Below, piece by piece: positions 36,394 to 44,172 of a stretch of 64,000 bases of DNA; position 1 is the stretch's first letter; every line of letters begins with the position of its first letter. This DNA comes from Persephonella sp964519345. GTDB taxonomy: Bacteria > Aquificota > Aquificia > Aquificales > Hydrogenothermaceae. The stretch covers positions 1 through 64,000 of the forward strand of contig CAZFKX010000009.1 of assembly GCA_964519345.1 (NCBI GenBank). Direction: 5' to 3'. The notes beneath the pieces are model-generated. The model did not search any database, had not been told where the DNA came from, and worked only from the letters and a program-made list of their open reading frames with translations. A program made the translations under genes and the position numbers.

Positions 36394-36413
36394 AAAGGGG
36401 AAAACCCCTTTTT
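36392..36413. terminator. Bidirectional terminator between the small Cys-rich gene and erpA
   Basis: AAAAAGGGG/CCCCTTTTT, a 9-bp perfect stem with an AAAA loop, A-run on one side and T-run on the other, so it works for both converging genes. Confidence 0.8.
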
Positions 36414-36417
36414 ATAT

Positions 36418-36759
36418 TTAACAGGAAAATGAACTGCCACAACCGCAGGAGTTTGCTGCGTTTGGATTCTTTATAGTAAAACCTCCGCCCATAAAATCCT
36501 GGACGTAGTCTAAAACAGCTCCTCCAATGTATGGAGCACTGAACTCATCAATAGCTATTTTTACGCCATTTTCAAGCTGAACGATCTTATCATTTTCAGT
36601 TATCTCTTCATCAAATCCCATAGCATACTGAAATCCTGAGCATCCACCCGGCACAACTCTTACTCTCAGAATAGGATTCTCTATTCCCTGTTCGTCAGCT
36701 ATCTTTTTAATTTCATTAGCGGCTGTTTCGGTTACTGTGAAATTAACTGTTGACTGCAT
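36418..36759 (-). CDS. erpA: HesB/IscA-family iron-sulfur cluster insertion protein (ErpA-like)
   Basis: 113 residues from ATG 36759, which has GGAGG 9 bases ahead; an earlier ATG 39 bases upstream lacks one. A-type carrier signature: VVPGGCSGFQYAMGFD with the first Cys, and CGCG near the C-terminus with the other two. It transfers [Fe-S] clusters to apoproteins, and this genome region encodes many cluster enzymes. It ends at the bidirectional terminator. Confidence 0.9.
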   Translation of the reverse strand: MQSTVNFTVTETAANEIKKIADEQGIENPILRVRVVPGGCSGFQYAMGFDEEITENDKIVQLENGVKIAIDEFSAPYIGGAVLDYVQDFMGGGFTIKNPNAANSCGCGSSFSC

Positions 36760-36825
36760 CTTAAAACCTCCGATTGATGTTTTTATAATTTTATACAACT
36801 GTGGGTCTAACAGTTATGATTATTA

Positions 36826-37653
36826 TCAGAATGAAAGCATATAATAAATCCCTGATTTAGTTATTATACTTTCCATTTCGGAGTTTAGTAATTTTTCAAG
36901 AATATTTTTTCTTTTTCCTAACTTCACAATAATAACATGTCTATCCTCCAGACCTGCCAGTTTTCTTGCCTCGTTAACAGCATCCTGAATATTTCCAAGT
37001 TTGTCAACCAACTTTATCTTTTGTGCCTGTCTTCCACTGAATATTCTTCCATCGGCATAGGGTCTGAGCTGTTCCTTCGTTATAGGTCTGTATCTAACAA
37101 TAGCGTCAAGAAATTGATCATATACGTCTTTTATTGTGTCTTCTATAAGTCGTTTCTGTTCTGGAGAGAGACTTTTATTTGGATATAGTATATCTTTATA
37201 CTTACCGCTTTTTATATTCTCAACTTTAATACCTAACTTATCAAGAATTCTCGAAAGATCCATATGCTGTATGATAACACCTATACTTCCAGTTATTGTT
37301 CCAGGGTTTGCATATATAACAGATCCTGGTGCACTTATATAATATCCTCCAGAGGCAGCAACATTTCCCATTGAAACAACAACAGGTTTTTTTGCCCTTA
37401 ATTTTTCTAATGCTCTGTATATCTCCTGTGCGGCTCCTACAGTTCCTCCTGGACTGTCAACAGAAAGAACAACAGCTTTTATAGAATCGTCAGATTCTGC
37501 TGACTCTATATTCTGGATATGTGTATAGAAGTCTGATATAACTCCATGTATCTCAATAATAGCTATCTTAGGAGTAGTTCTGTATGAAAAGAATGATATC
37601 AGATAGATTATTAAAAGAACTAAAATAATACCAACAGCTACCTTTTTTTTCAA
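36826..37653 (-). CDS. sppA: Signal peptide peptidase SppA (short type)
   Basis: 275 residues, the half-length archaeal/Gram-positive type. N-terminal membrane anchor (VAVGIILVLLIIYLISFF), LSVDSPGGTVGAAQEI, catalytic Ser in NVAASGGYYIS and general-base Lys in IKSGKYKDI. Degrades cleaved signal peptides in the membrane. Start TTG 37653 with GGAGGG 7 bases ahead, 12 bases after rbfA. Confidence 0.94.
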   Translation of the reverse strand: MKKKVAVGIILVLLIIYLISFFSYRTTPKIAIIEIHGVISDFYTHIQNIESAESDDSIKAVVLSVDSPGGTVGAAQEIYRALEKLRAKKPVVVSMGNVAASGGYYISAPGSVIYANPGTITGSIGVIIQHMDLSRILDKLGIKVENIKSGKYKDILYPNKSLSPEQKRLIEDTIKDVYDQFLDAIVRYRPITKEQLRPYADGRIFSGRQAQKIKLVDKLGNIQDAVNEARKLAGLEDRHVIIVKLGKRKNILEKLLNSEMESIITKSGIYYMLSF

Positions 37654-37665
37654 AACAGCCCTCCT

Positions 37666-37968
37666 CTAAACAATTATAGGTAGATCTTCTGCAAGAATGA
37701 ACCTAAATTTTGGGACTTTTCTTATTTTAATTTTATTCCCAACAAGATGTCGTATATAACCACTTTTCTGATTAAGTTGTTCAACAACATCATTACCATT
37801 TTTTAAGGCTGATACATAAACCTTAGCCTCATTTAGATCAGATGTTGCTTCAACTTTTAAAACTGTAACAATATTGTCCTGTTGAACAGGAATTTCTGTT
37901 AAGAATATCTCACTCAAGGCTCTCTTAAGCTCGTTATTTACTTTTTCCATTCTGTGGGATCTTTTCAT
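37666..37968 (-). CDS. rbfA: Ribosome-binding factor A
   Basis: 100 residues with R-x-E-K-VN-ELKRALSEI at the N-terminus, EAKVYVS and the C-terminal IRKVPKFRFILAED. It matures the 30S subunit. ATGA overlap with the ylxP gene upstream. Confidence 0.94.
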   Translation of the reverse strand: MKRSHRMEKVNNELKRALSEIFLTEIPVQQDNIVTVLKVEATSDLNEAKVYVSALKNGNDVVEQLNQKSGYIRHLVGNKIKIRKVPKFRFILAEDLPIIV

Positions 37969-38246
37969 ATCAGCTCCTTGTAAACATTTATATGTATGTC
38001 GGGATAGTTGTTTTCCACAAAATTTATAATATTCTGTATTACCTTTTCCACCTGCTTTTTATCGGGAGCAACTGTAACAACGGCAACCTGTGCGTACTGC
38101 CATTTATCAAGATCTCCTATTTCTGAAACTGACACATTAAATTTTGACTTTAGCTTTTCCTTAACGGATCTAACTACCATTCTTTTTTCTTTTAGCGAGC
38201 CTGCGTAAGGTATATAAATATCAAAAACGATACTGCCTATTATCAT
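37965..38246 (-). CDS. ylxP: DUF503 (YlxP) family protein
   Basis: 93 residues. SLKEKRMVVRSVKEKLKSKF and NVSVSEIGDLDKWQYAQVAV are the DUF503 core. ylxP commonly neighbours infB and rbfA; here only rbfA is kept. Function unsettled, with a link to ribosome maturation proposed from context. GGGAGA precedes the start. Confidence 0.9.
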   Translation of the reverse strand: MIIGSIVFDIYIPYAGSLKEKRMVVRSVKEKLKSKFNVSVSEIGDLDKWQYAQVAVVTVAPDKKQVEKVIQNIINFVENNYPDIHINVYKELI

Positions 38247-38269
38247 CTTCTCCCGTTATTTCTTATAAT

Positions 38270-39058
38270 TTATTCTAATATTTTATCAGTAGTTATATTC
38301 TGATATTCTCTTATTTTAAATAATTTTTTTGCGTTCATATCGGTTATATCCTCAAGCTGTTGTGCTGTAATTTCAAGCAGGGTAGAAACAAATTCAAGTG
38401 TATAATATATGTGGGTTGGTTTATTTGGCTTTCCTCTCTTTTTCTGTGGAGACAAAAAGGGGCTATCTGTTTCAAGTAATAGTCTGTCAGTTGGCGTACT
38501 GATCAGAACTTTCCTTAAGTTGTCAGCTTTTGGATATGTCACATTTCCTGCAAAAGATATGTAAAAACCCATATCTACGCACACTTTCATCATATCAATA
38601 CTTCCGCCAAAACAGTGCATTACACCGGACGCCGGGTATGGATAGTATTTTTCTAAAATTTTTATGGTTTCTCTTTCCGCAGATCTTGAATGTATTACTA
38701 AAGGAAGTTCAAGTTCTTTTGAAAGCTGTATATGTTTCTCAAAGAAATATATCTGGTCGTTTTTTGGCGTAATATTTCTATAAAAATCTAAACCAGTTTC
38801 TCCTATAGCTACAACTTTTTTATTTTTTTCAGCCAGTTGCTTGAGTTTTTCTAAATCGTTTTCAGTGATATCTTTTATATCATAGGGATGAAAGCCCACA
38901 GAAGCATAGACATTATCAAATCTGTTCGCTAAATCAACAGCTCTGTATATCTCCTCCCTATCACAGCCTATAGTAATTATACAGTCTAACTTCTCAACGC
39001 TTTCTAAAATATCTTCTTCTGAATCTAACATATCAAGATGTGCATGGGTATCTATCAT
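38270..39058 (-). CDS. tatD: TatD-family metal-dependent hydrolase/DNase
   Basis: 262 residues. Metal ligands: DTHAHLDM at the N-terminus, AIGETGLDFYR, PLVIHSRSAERE, GVMHCFGG and LLLETDSPFLSP. Members have 3'-5' DNase activity. Starts 1 base after ftsH with AGGTGG inside the ftsH end. Confidence 0.95.
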   Translation of the reverse strand: MIDTHAHLDMLDSEEDILESVEKLDCIITIGCDREEIYRAVDLANRFDNVYASVGFHPYDIKDITENDLEKLKQLAEKNKKVVAIGETGLDFYRNITPKNDQIYFFEKHIQLSKELELPLVIHSRSAERETIKILEKYYPYPASGVMHCFGGSIDMMKVCVDMGFYISFAGNVTYPKADNLRKVLISTPTDRLLLETDSPFLSPQKKRGKPNKPTHIYYTLEFVSTLLEITAQQLEDITDMNAKKLFKIREYQNITTDKILE

Positions 39059-39059
39059 T

Positions 39060-40943
39060 CTAATCCACCTGTCCTGCAGGAACTTCAGGAGCTGAAGAAT
39101 CAGAAATCACCTCAACTACGGATTTTCTACATCTATTTACAACAGGCACTCCATATTTCTCAAGTATAGAAAGCATCTCCTCACAGGTTATTGTCTCTTT
39201 ATCAATAAGAAGTTCAACAACAGCTGTGACAGCATCCTTGTAGTTTTCAATAATCTGTTTTGCCCTTTCATAAGACTCTCTCAATAGTTTGCTTACCTGT
39301 TCGTCTATTTTTCTTGCAGTTTCCTCGCTTATTTCCGGTCCCTGTGAAGGGGTAAATGGATTGTTTTTTGTCGTTGAAACATGTATAGGTCCAAGTTCAT
39401 CCGTCATTCCCCATGATGCTACTATCCTGTATGCAAGCTCCGTTGCTCTCATTAGATCGTTCTCAGCCCCTGTTGTTATCCCATCTTTTCCGTAAAATAC
39501 TTCTTCCGCAGCTCTTCCACCGAAAAGCTGGTGAAGTCTTGCCATTAAATCTTTTTTTGAGTATAGATGTCTGTCTTCTTCAGGAAGGTTAACTGTAACG
39601 CCGAGCGCCATTCCTCTTGGTATTATAGATACTTTATGTAAAGGATCTGACTCTTTAAACATCATTCCTACTATTGCATGTCCGACCTCATGGTATGCTA
39701 TTTTCTCTTTCTCATCTGGCGTTATTGCCATTCCTTTTCTTTCAAGACCCATCATTATTCTATCCATAGCATCTTCAAACTCTTTCATACCGACCTTTTC
39801 CCTTCTTCTTCTTGCGGCAAGCAGTGCTGCTTCATTAACAACATTTGCAAGATCAGCTCCTGAAAATCCAGGTGTTCCCCTTGCTATAACCATAAGATCA
39901 ACATCGTCACCTAAGGGTATATTTTTCTTTTTTACGTGAACTTTAAGTATCTCATATCTTCCTTTAACATCAGGTTTTGGAACAGAGATCTGCCTATCAA
40001 ATCTTCCTGGTCTTAAAAGAGCTGGATCAAGTATATCTGGTCTATTTGTCGCCGCTATAACAATAATACCTTCACTTGAGTCAAATCCATCAAGTTCAAC
40101 AAGAAGCTGGTTTAATGTTTGTTCTCTTTCGTCATGTCCGCCACCAAATCCGACGCCGCTTCTTGCTCTACCCACAGCATCTATCTCATCTATAAATACT
40201 AAGCATGGAGCATGTTTTTTTGCTGTTTCAAAAAGATCTCTTACCCTTGCAGCTCCTACACCAACGAACATTTCCACAAAATCTGAGCCAGATATAGATA
40301 TGAACGGTACGTTTGCCTCTCCTGCTATCGCCTTAGCAAGTAATGTTTTTCCTACACCAGGATCACCATATAAAAGTATCCCTTTTGGTGCTCTTCCTCC
40401 CAACTTTTGGAATCTTTGAGGTTCTTTAAGATAGTCTATAAGCTCTTTTACTTCCTCTTTTACTTCGTCCATACCAGCAACATCGTCAAGTTTTACATTG
40501 GGCTTTTCTTCCAGATAAACTTTTGCCTTGGATTTTGCAAATGAAAAAGCTCTATTACTTCCTCCAGACATCTGTCTCATCATAAATATCCATAAACCTA
40601 TAAATAGGAGAATTGGAAGCCATGATATTAGTAATGTTGCCAGCCAACCACTTTTCTCCTGCGGAACAACAGTTATCTGGACATTATTTTCAGAAAGGAT
40701 ATCGTATATCTTGTCGTAACCTTCAGGTATAACTGTTTCTATCTTCTTTCCGTTCTCTGAAATAGCAACTATCTCTTCACCTTTAACGGTAGCTTCCTTT
40801 ATCTTCCCTTCATTTACCATCTCAACAAACTCAGTAAATGAAACTTTATGTTCAAATGAAGGTTTTGCACTGAACATATTAAAGGCAAATATCATTAAAG
40901 CCCCTATTAAAAACCAAATTAAAAGGCTTTTAGAAAACTGCAT
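39060..40943 (-). CDS. ftsH: ATP-dependent zinc metalloprotease FtsH
   Basis: 627 residues. Two membrane helices (about 5-25 and 105-125), AAA+ domain with Walker A GDPGVGKT near 200, Walker B CLVFIDEIDAVG and SRH region RPGRFDR, then the zinc site HEVGH near 425. Degrades misfolded membrane proteins. The start ATG directly follows the tilS TAG, with GAGGAGG ahead. Confidence 0.98.
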   Translation of the reverse strand: MQFSKSLLIWFLIGALMIFAFNMFSAKPSFEHKVSFTEFVEMVNEGKIKEATVKGEEIVAISENGKKIETVIPEGYDKIYDILSENNVQITVVPQEKSGWLATLLISWLPILLFIGLWIFMMRQMSGGSNRAFSFAKSKAKVYLEEKPNVKLDDVAGMDEVKEEVKELIDYLKEPQRFQKLGGRAPKGILLYGDPGVGKTLLAKAIAGEANVPFISISGSDFVEMFVGVGAARVRDLFETAKKHAPCLVFIDEIDAVGRARSGVGFGGGHDEREQTLNQLLVELDGFDSSEGIIVIAATNRPDILDPALLRPGRFDRQISVPKPDVKGRYEILKVHVKKKNIPLGDDVDLMVIARGTPGFSGADLANVVNEAALLAARRRREKVGMKEFEDAMDRIMMGLERKGMAITPDEKEKIAYHEVGHAIVGMMFKESDPLHKVSIIPRGMALGVTVNLPEEDRHLYSKKDLMARLHQLFGGRAAEEVFYGKDGITTGAENDLMRATELAYRIVASWGMTDELGPIHVSTTKNNPFTPSQGPEISEETARKIDEQVSKLLRESYERAKQIIENYKDAVTAVVELLIDKETITCEEMLSILEKYGVPVVNRCRKSVVEVISDSSAPEVPAGQVD

Positions 40944-42302
40944 CTATACCTCCTCTAATTCAAAACATATTAGCTTTTTACCTTCTCCAGTTACAGGAAA
41001 ATATGCCGATCTTTTATATCCTGCAATCCACAATATTTTATTCCCAAAAACAACCAGCGGTATGTTTTCCCTCATATCTGAAGGTATTTTTAAGTCTATC
41101 ATAACATCCTTAAGTTTTTTTTCTTTTTTTCTGCCAAAGGGTTTAAATCTGTCTCCTCTTCTTCTGTTTCTTATAATGAAGACAGCGTCTTCCATATTAT
41201 CTATCTGAAAACAGACTTTTTTCTTTTCATCTTTTAATTTATCTAATGTATATTCTGTTTCAATATAAGATTTTATATAAAGATCAGCCTCTTTAATGTA
41301 GATTTTTTCTCCCACCTTTATTCTATACTGGTAGGGTTCTATCTTTTTCTTCCTTTTTTCCAGATAAAGCGTACTGTATCTTCTTATCAAAGTATAATTG
41401 GCAGTGAGATCTATTGCTTTTGTACCTCCTCTTTTCTCTATCATTTCCATAATATCCATTATCTGCCTGTAGGATGGATAGGTTCCAGTTTTTTCATAGA
41501 TCCATTTCTGCAGAAACCTGTAAATTAATGCTTTATCATAGGATAAGATATCGTCTAATTTTACTTTATCCTTGGGAAATTTTTGTGAAATTTCTTCAGC
41601 TTTTTTATCAAGGTAAGCATCGTCTAAAGAAAGAAAATAAGAAAGTATTAGTAAAGATATTTCAAGAGATGGGTTTATTTTTTTTATCTCAGGTATAACA
41701 TGATGTCTTATCTTATTTCTGAGAAAATCTGTCTCAAAATTTGTTATGTCCACTCTATACTCTATATTTTTTTCTTTAGCATATTTTTGTATATCATTTT
41801 TGTCAATCAGATAAAGAGGTCTTACAATACTGTTATCTTTAGGTTTAAATCCTTTTATTCCTTTTCTATTTCCCTGAATAAACCACATTATCATTGTTTC
41901 TACAAGATCAGAAAGATGATGTCCTGTAGCAAGTTTGTTTATATTGTTTTCTTTCATAATCTGATGGAAAAAGCTGTACCTTTCTTCTCTTGCTTTCTGT
42001 TCTATAGATTTACCTTCTCTTTTTGCAGCTGATTTTATATCCACTTTTTTTGTAAAAATTTTTAATTTATATTTTGAAGCAAACTCTTCGCAAAATTTTT
42101 GATCCTGATCTGACTCTTTCCTTAGAGAATGGTTTAGATGAGCAAGATAAATATCAGATATTTTCAGATAGTCTTTGAACTTTATTAATAGATATGTTAG
42201 AACCGTGGAATCAATACCGCCTGAAAAGGCAATAAGAATATTGTCTCCTTCAGAAATAAGACTGTATTTTTTTACAGCTTCTAAGAATTTTTTCTCAATC
42301 AA
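40944..42302 (-). CDS. tilS: tRNA(Ile)-lysidine synthetase
   Basis: 452 residues. PP-loop AFSGGIDSTVLTYLL near 30, HLNHSLR and GHHLSDLVETMIMWF; the C-terminal part (about 370-452) is the TilS tRNA-binding domain. Converts C34 of tRNA-Ile(CAT) to lysidine so that it reads AUA. The only in-frame start near the expected N-terminus is TTG 42302. No Shine-Dalgarno is visible; a GGCGG/CCGCC hairpin occupies the place where one is expected. The gene follows a tRNA-Met by 38 bases and abuts ftsH. Confidence 0.94.
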   Translation of the reverse strand: MIEKKFLEAVKKYSLISEGDNILIAFSGGIDSTVLTYLLIKFKDYLKISDIYLAHLNHSLRKESDQDQKFCEEFASKYKLKIFTKKVDIKSAAKREGKSIEQKAREERYSFFHQIMKENNINKLATGHHLSDLVETMIMWFIQGNRKGIKGFKPKDNSIVRPLYLIDKNDIQKYAKEKNIEYRVDITNFETDFLRNKIRHHVIPEIKKINPSLEISLLILSYFLSLDDAYLDKKAEEISQKFPKDKVKLDDILSYDKALIYRFLQKWIYEKTGTYPSYRQIMDIMEMIEKRGGTKAIDLTANYTLIRRYSTLYLEKRKKKIEPYQYRIKVGEKIYIKEADLYIKSYIETEYTLDKLKDEKKKVCFQIDNMEDAVFIIRNRRRGDRFKPFGRKKEKKLKDVMIDLKIPSDMRENIPLVVFGNKILWIAGYKRSAYFPVTGEGKKLICFELEEV

Positions 42303-42309
42303 GGCAGTG

Positions 42310-42346
42310 GGCGGAAAACCGCCATTAATGTTTATTTAAATGGCGG
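42310..42346 (-). promoter_or_regulatory. Competing hairpins between tRNA-Met and tilS
   Basis: In transcript order: the tRNA 3' strand with CCGCC (42346-42342), an AT spacer, GGCGG (42323-42319), UUUU, CCGCC (42314-42310), then the tilS start 7 bases later. The middle GGCGG can pair either with the downstream CCGCC (a 5-bp hairpin with a UUUU loop) or, extended as AAUGGCGG, with the tRNA's own 3' acceptor strand. Regulation is inferred from the pairing possibilities only. Confidence 0.45.
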
Positions 42347-42414
42347 TGGCAGGACTCGAACCTGCGACTCCGCGGATATGAGCCGCGTGCTCTAACCAGC
42401 TGAGCTACACCGCC
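42341..42414 (-). tRNA. tRNA-Met (CAT), elongator type
   Basis: 74 nt. Acceptor stem GGCGGTG/CACCGCC (7 bp), D arm with AGCTCAGCTGG, anticodon stem CGCGG/CCGCG with loop CTCATAT (anticodon CAT), T arm GCAGGTTCGAGTCCTGC, discriminator A. CCA is not encoded. G1-C72 pairing excludes initiator. The 5' half GGCGGTGTAGCTCAGCTGG is that of bacterial elongator tRNA-Met; the alternative, lysidine-type tRNA-Ile(CAT), is less likely. It begins 8 bases after the rpsT stop. Confidence 0.93.
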
Positions 42415-42422
42415 GTAACTTT

Positions 42423-42701
42423 TTATTTTGAGGCAGAAGCCTTAGCGGCATTAACCTTTTTGTATATCCTTGATACCCTTCTTGCTGCTTCGTTTTTGTG
42501 AATCGCTCCTTTTGCAGCCGCTCTGTATGCAAGTTTCTGAGCAATAGGGAGAAGTTTCTCAGCTGTTTCCAGATCTTTGTTTTTGATGGCTTCATTTATT
42601 CTTTTTATAGCTGTTTTCATTCTTGATATATGATACCTGTTTAGAAGCCTTCTTTTTTCTGCCTGTCTTATTCTTTTTTTTGCTGAACGAGTATGAGCCA
42701 T
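42423..42701 (-). CDS. rpsT: Ribosomal protein S20
   Basis: 92 residues. MAHTRSAKKRIRQAEKRR at the N-terminus, then NRYHISRMKTAIKRI and KGAIHKNEAARRVSRI: the basic helical S20 bundle. GGAGG ahead of ATG 42701. It heads a minus-strand run that continues through tRNA-Met into tilS and ftsH without a terminator. Confidence 0.97.
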   Translation of the reverse strand: MAHTRSAKKRIRQAEKRRLLNRYHISRMKTAIKRINEAIKNKDLETAEKLLPIAQKLAYRAAAKGAIHKNEAARRVSRIYKKVNAAKASASK

Positions 42702-42733
42702 GAAAACCTCCTTTTTTTCTTAAGCGGTTAAAT

Positions 42734-42762
42734 AATTTATCCCAATTGGAATTAAAAATCAA
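42734..42762 (-). promoter_or_regulatory. Candidate promoter of the rpsT-tRNA-tilS-ftsH run
   Basis: On the minus strand, TTGATT (42757-42762), 17-bp spacer, TAAATT (42734-42739), about 33 bases before the rpsT start. Confidence 0.5.
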
Positions 42763-42864
42763 GGATCAAGACTAATATTATAAAACATTCATAATAAGTT
42801 GTAAACATTAAAAAAATATATTATTCTAATATCTTCTCTTAAAAATTCATCTGGAGGTTTTAAA

Positions 42865-44067
42865 TTGGCAAAAATCGCTGTTGGGACCCTTGAATTTCCA
42901 AAAGTTTCTGATCTTCCTGTTGAAATTGTTGAAAGAAAGGGTATCGGACATCCTGATACTATATGCGATGCTCTTGCTGAAGAGCTTTCAATAGCATTAT
43001 CTCAGCTTTATAGGGAAGAGTGCGGAGCGATAATGCATCACAATGTCGATAAAGCACTGTTGATAGGCGGTATAGCTAATCCTCAATTTGGCGGAGGGCA
43101 TATGGTAGCTCCAATAGAAGTTTATCTTACAGGCAGAGCTATTAATGAGTTGAACGGGAAGAGACTTCCTGTGGAAGAGCTTGCTATTGAGACTGCACAT
43201 AACTGGCTAAAAGAGAATATACCAAATATAGATATATCAAATCATATAATAATACATCCAAAGCTCAAACCTGGAAGTAAAGATCTTGTGGAACTTTTTG
43301 AAAGGTTTCAGATAAAAGGAGAGATTCCCCTTGCAAATGATACGTCTTTTGGAGTTGGTTATGCACCTTTTAATGATATAGAGACTATAGTTTATGAACT
43401 TGAAAGAGCACTGAACAGTAAAGAATTCAAAAAGGATCATCCTTATGTAGGGGAAGATATAAAAATAATGGGCGTCAGAAATAATGATTATATAAAAATA
43501 ACTATAGCAATGGCTTTTGTTGACAGATTTGTAAAAGATGTAAACGATTATATTGAAAAGAAAGAAATTGTTACTAATTATGCTTACTCTCTTGCTAAAA
43601 AACTTACAGACAGAACTGTTGATATATTTGTAAATACAGCAGACGATCCAGATAGTGAATCAGTTTACATAACCGTAACTGGTACTTCTGCTGAAGCAGG
43701 AGATGACGGTCAGGTTGGAAGAGGAAACAGGGTTAATGGTCTTATAACACCTTATAGACCTATGAGTCTTGAAGCTGCTGCAGGAAAAAATCCAGTTTCA
43801 CATATAGGAAAGATATACAACACCGCGGCTATGGATATGGCTGAAAGAATAGTTTCTGAGATTGAAGAAATAGATGAAACCTACTGTTATCTTGTAAGTC
43901 AGATAGGAAAGCCTATTACAGAGCCACAGGTATGTGATGTTAAATTAAGAATTAGCAGGGATATAAAAGGTATTGAGGAAAAAGTAAGAAAAATAGCACA
44001 GGAAGAGATAGATAAACTTCCAGAAACATGGAATAAGTTTCTTAAAAGGCATTTCAGACTCTACTAA
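42865..44067 (+). CDS. mat: S-adenosylmethionine synthetase, archaeal type
   Basis: 400 residues. Not the bacterial MetK: it shows the archaeal MAT signature VERKGIGHPDTICDALAE, GGHMVAPIEVYLTGRA and GDDGQVGRGNRVNGLITPYR in part, with PMSLEAAAGKNPVSHIGKIY. Forms SAM from methionine and ATP. Start TTG 42865 with GGAGG 8 bases ahead. Monocistronic, with a hairpin 8 bases after the stop. I looked for a SAM riboswitch in the 160 bases upstream and saw none. Confidence 0.96.
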   Translation: MAKIAVGTLEFPKVSDLPVEIVERKGIGHPDTICDALAEELSIALSQLYREECGAIMHHNVDKALLIGGIANPQFGGGHMVAPIEVYLTGRAINELNGKRLPVEELAIETAHNWLKENIPNIDISNHIIIHPKLKPGSKDLVELFERFQIKGEIPLANDTSFGVGYAPFNDIETIVYELERALNSKEFKKDHPYVGEDIKIMGVRNNDYIKITIAMAFVDRFVKDVNDYIEKKEIVTNYAYSLAKKLTDRTVDIFVNTADDPDSESVYITVTGTSAEAGDDGQVGRGNRVNGLITPYRPMSLEAAAGKNPVSHIGKIYNTAAMDMAERIVSEIEEIDETYCYLVSQIGKPITEPQVCDVKLRISRDIKGIEEKVRKIAQEEIDKLPETWNKFLKRHFRLY

Positions 44068-44074
44068 ATAAAAA

Positions 44075-44091
44075 GGGGGATTGAATCCCCC
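44075..44091 (+). terminator. Hairpin after the SAM synthetase gene
   Basis: GGGGGATTGAATCCCCC, a 7-bp stem with a 3-base loop, followed by more C and TCTCAC rather than a U-run. The run of eight C extends past the stem. Confidence 0.5.
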
Positions 44092-44172
44092 CCCTCTCAC
44101 TAAAGTTTATTTAATTCAAGGACGAAAATCTATATCAAGACTGTCCTATCTGCCGTTTTTAAGGAGGCTCAA

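Noticed and set aside
42341..42414. tRNA-Ile(CAT), the TilS substrate, next to tilS
   Set aside because: The acceptor and D-arm sequence match bacterial elongator tRNA-Met, and the acceptor stem lacks the C4-G69/C5-G68 pairs of the E. coli lysidine tRNA.
42703..42864. SAM riboswitch before the SAM synthetase
   Set aside because: The upstream region is AT-rich without the expected stems or conserved core; only ordinary promoter-like boxes are seen.
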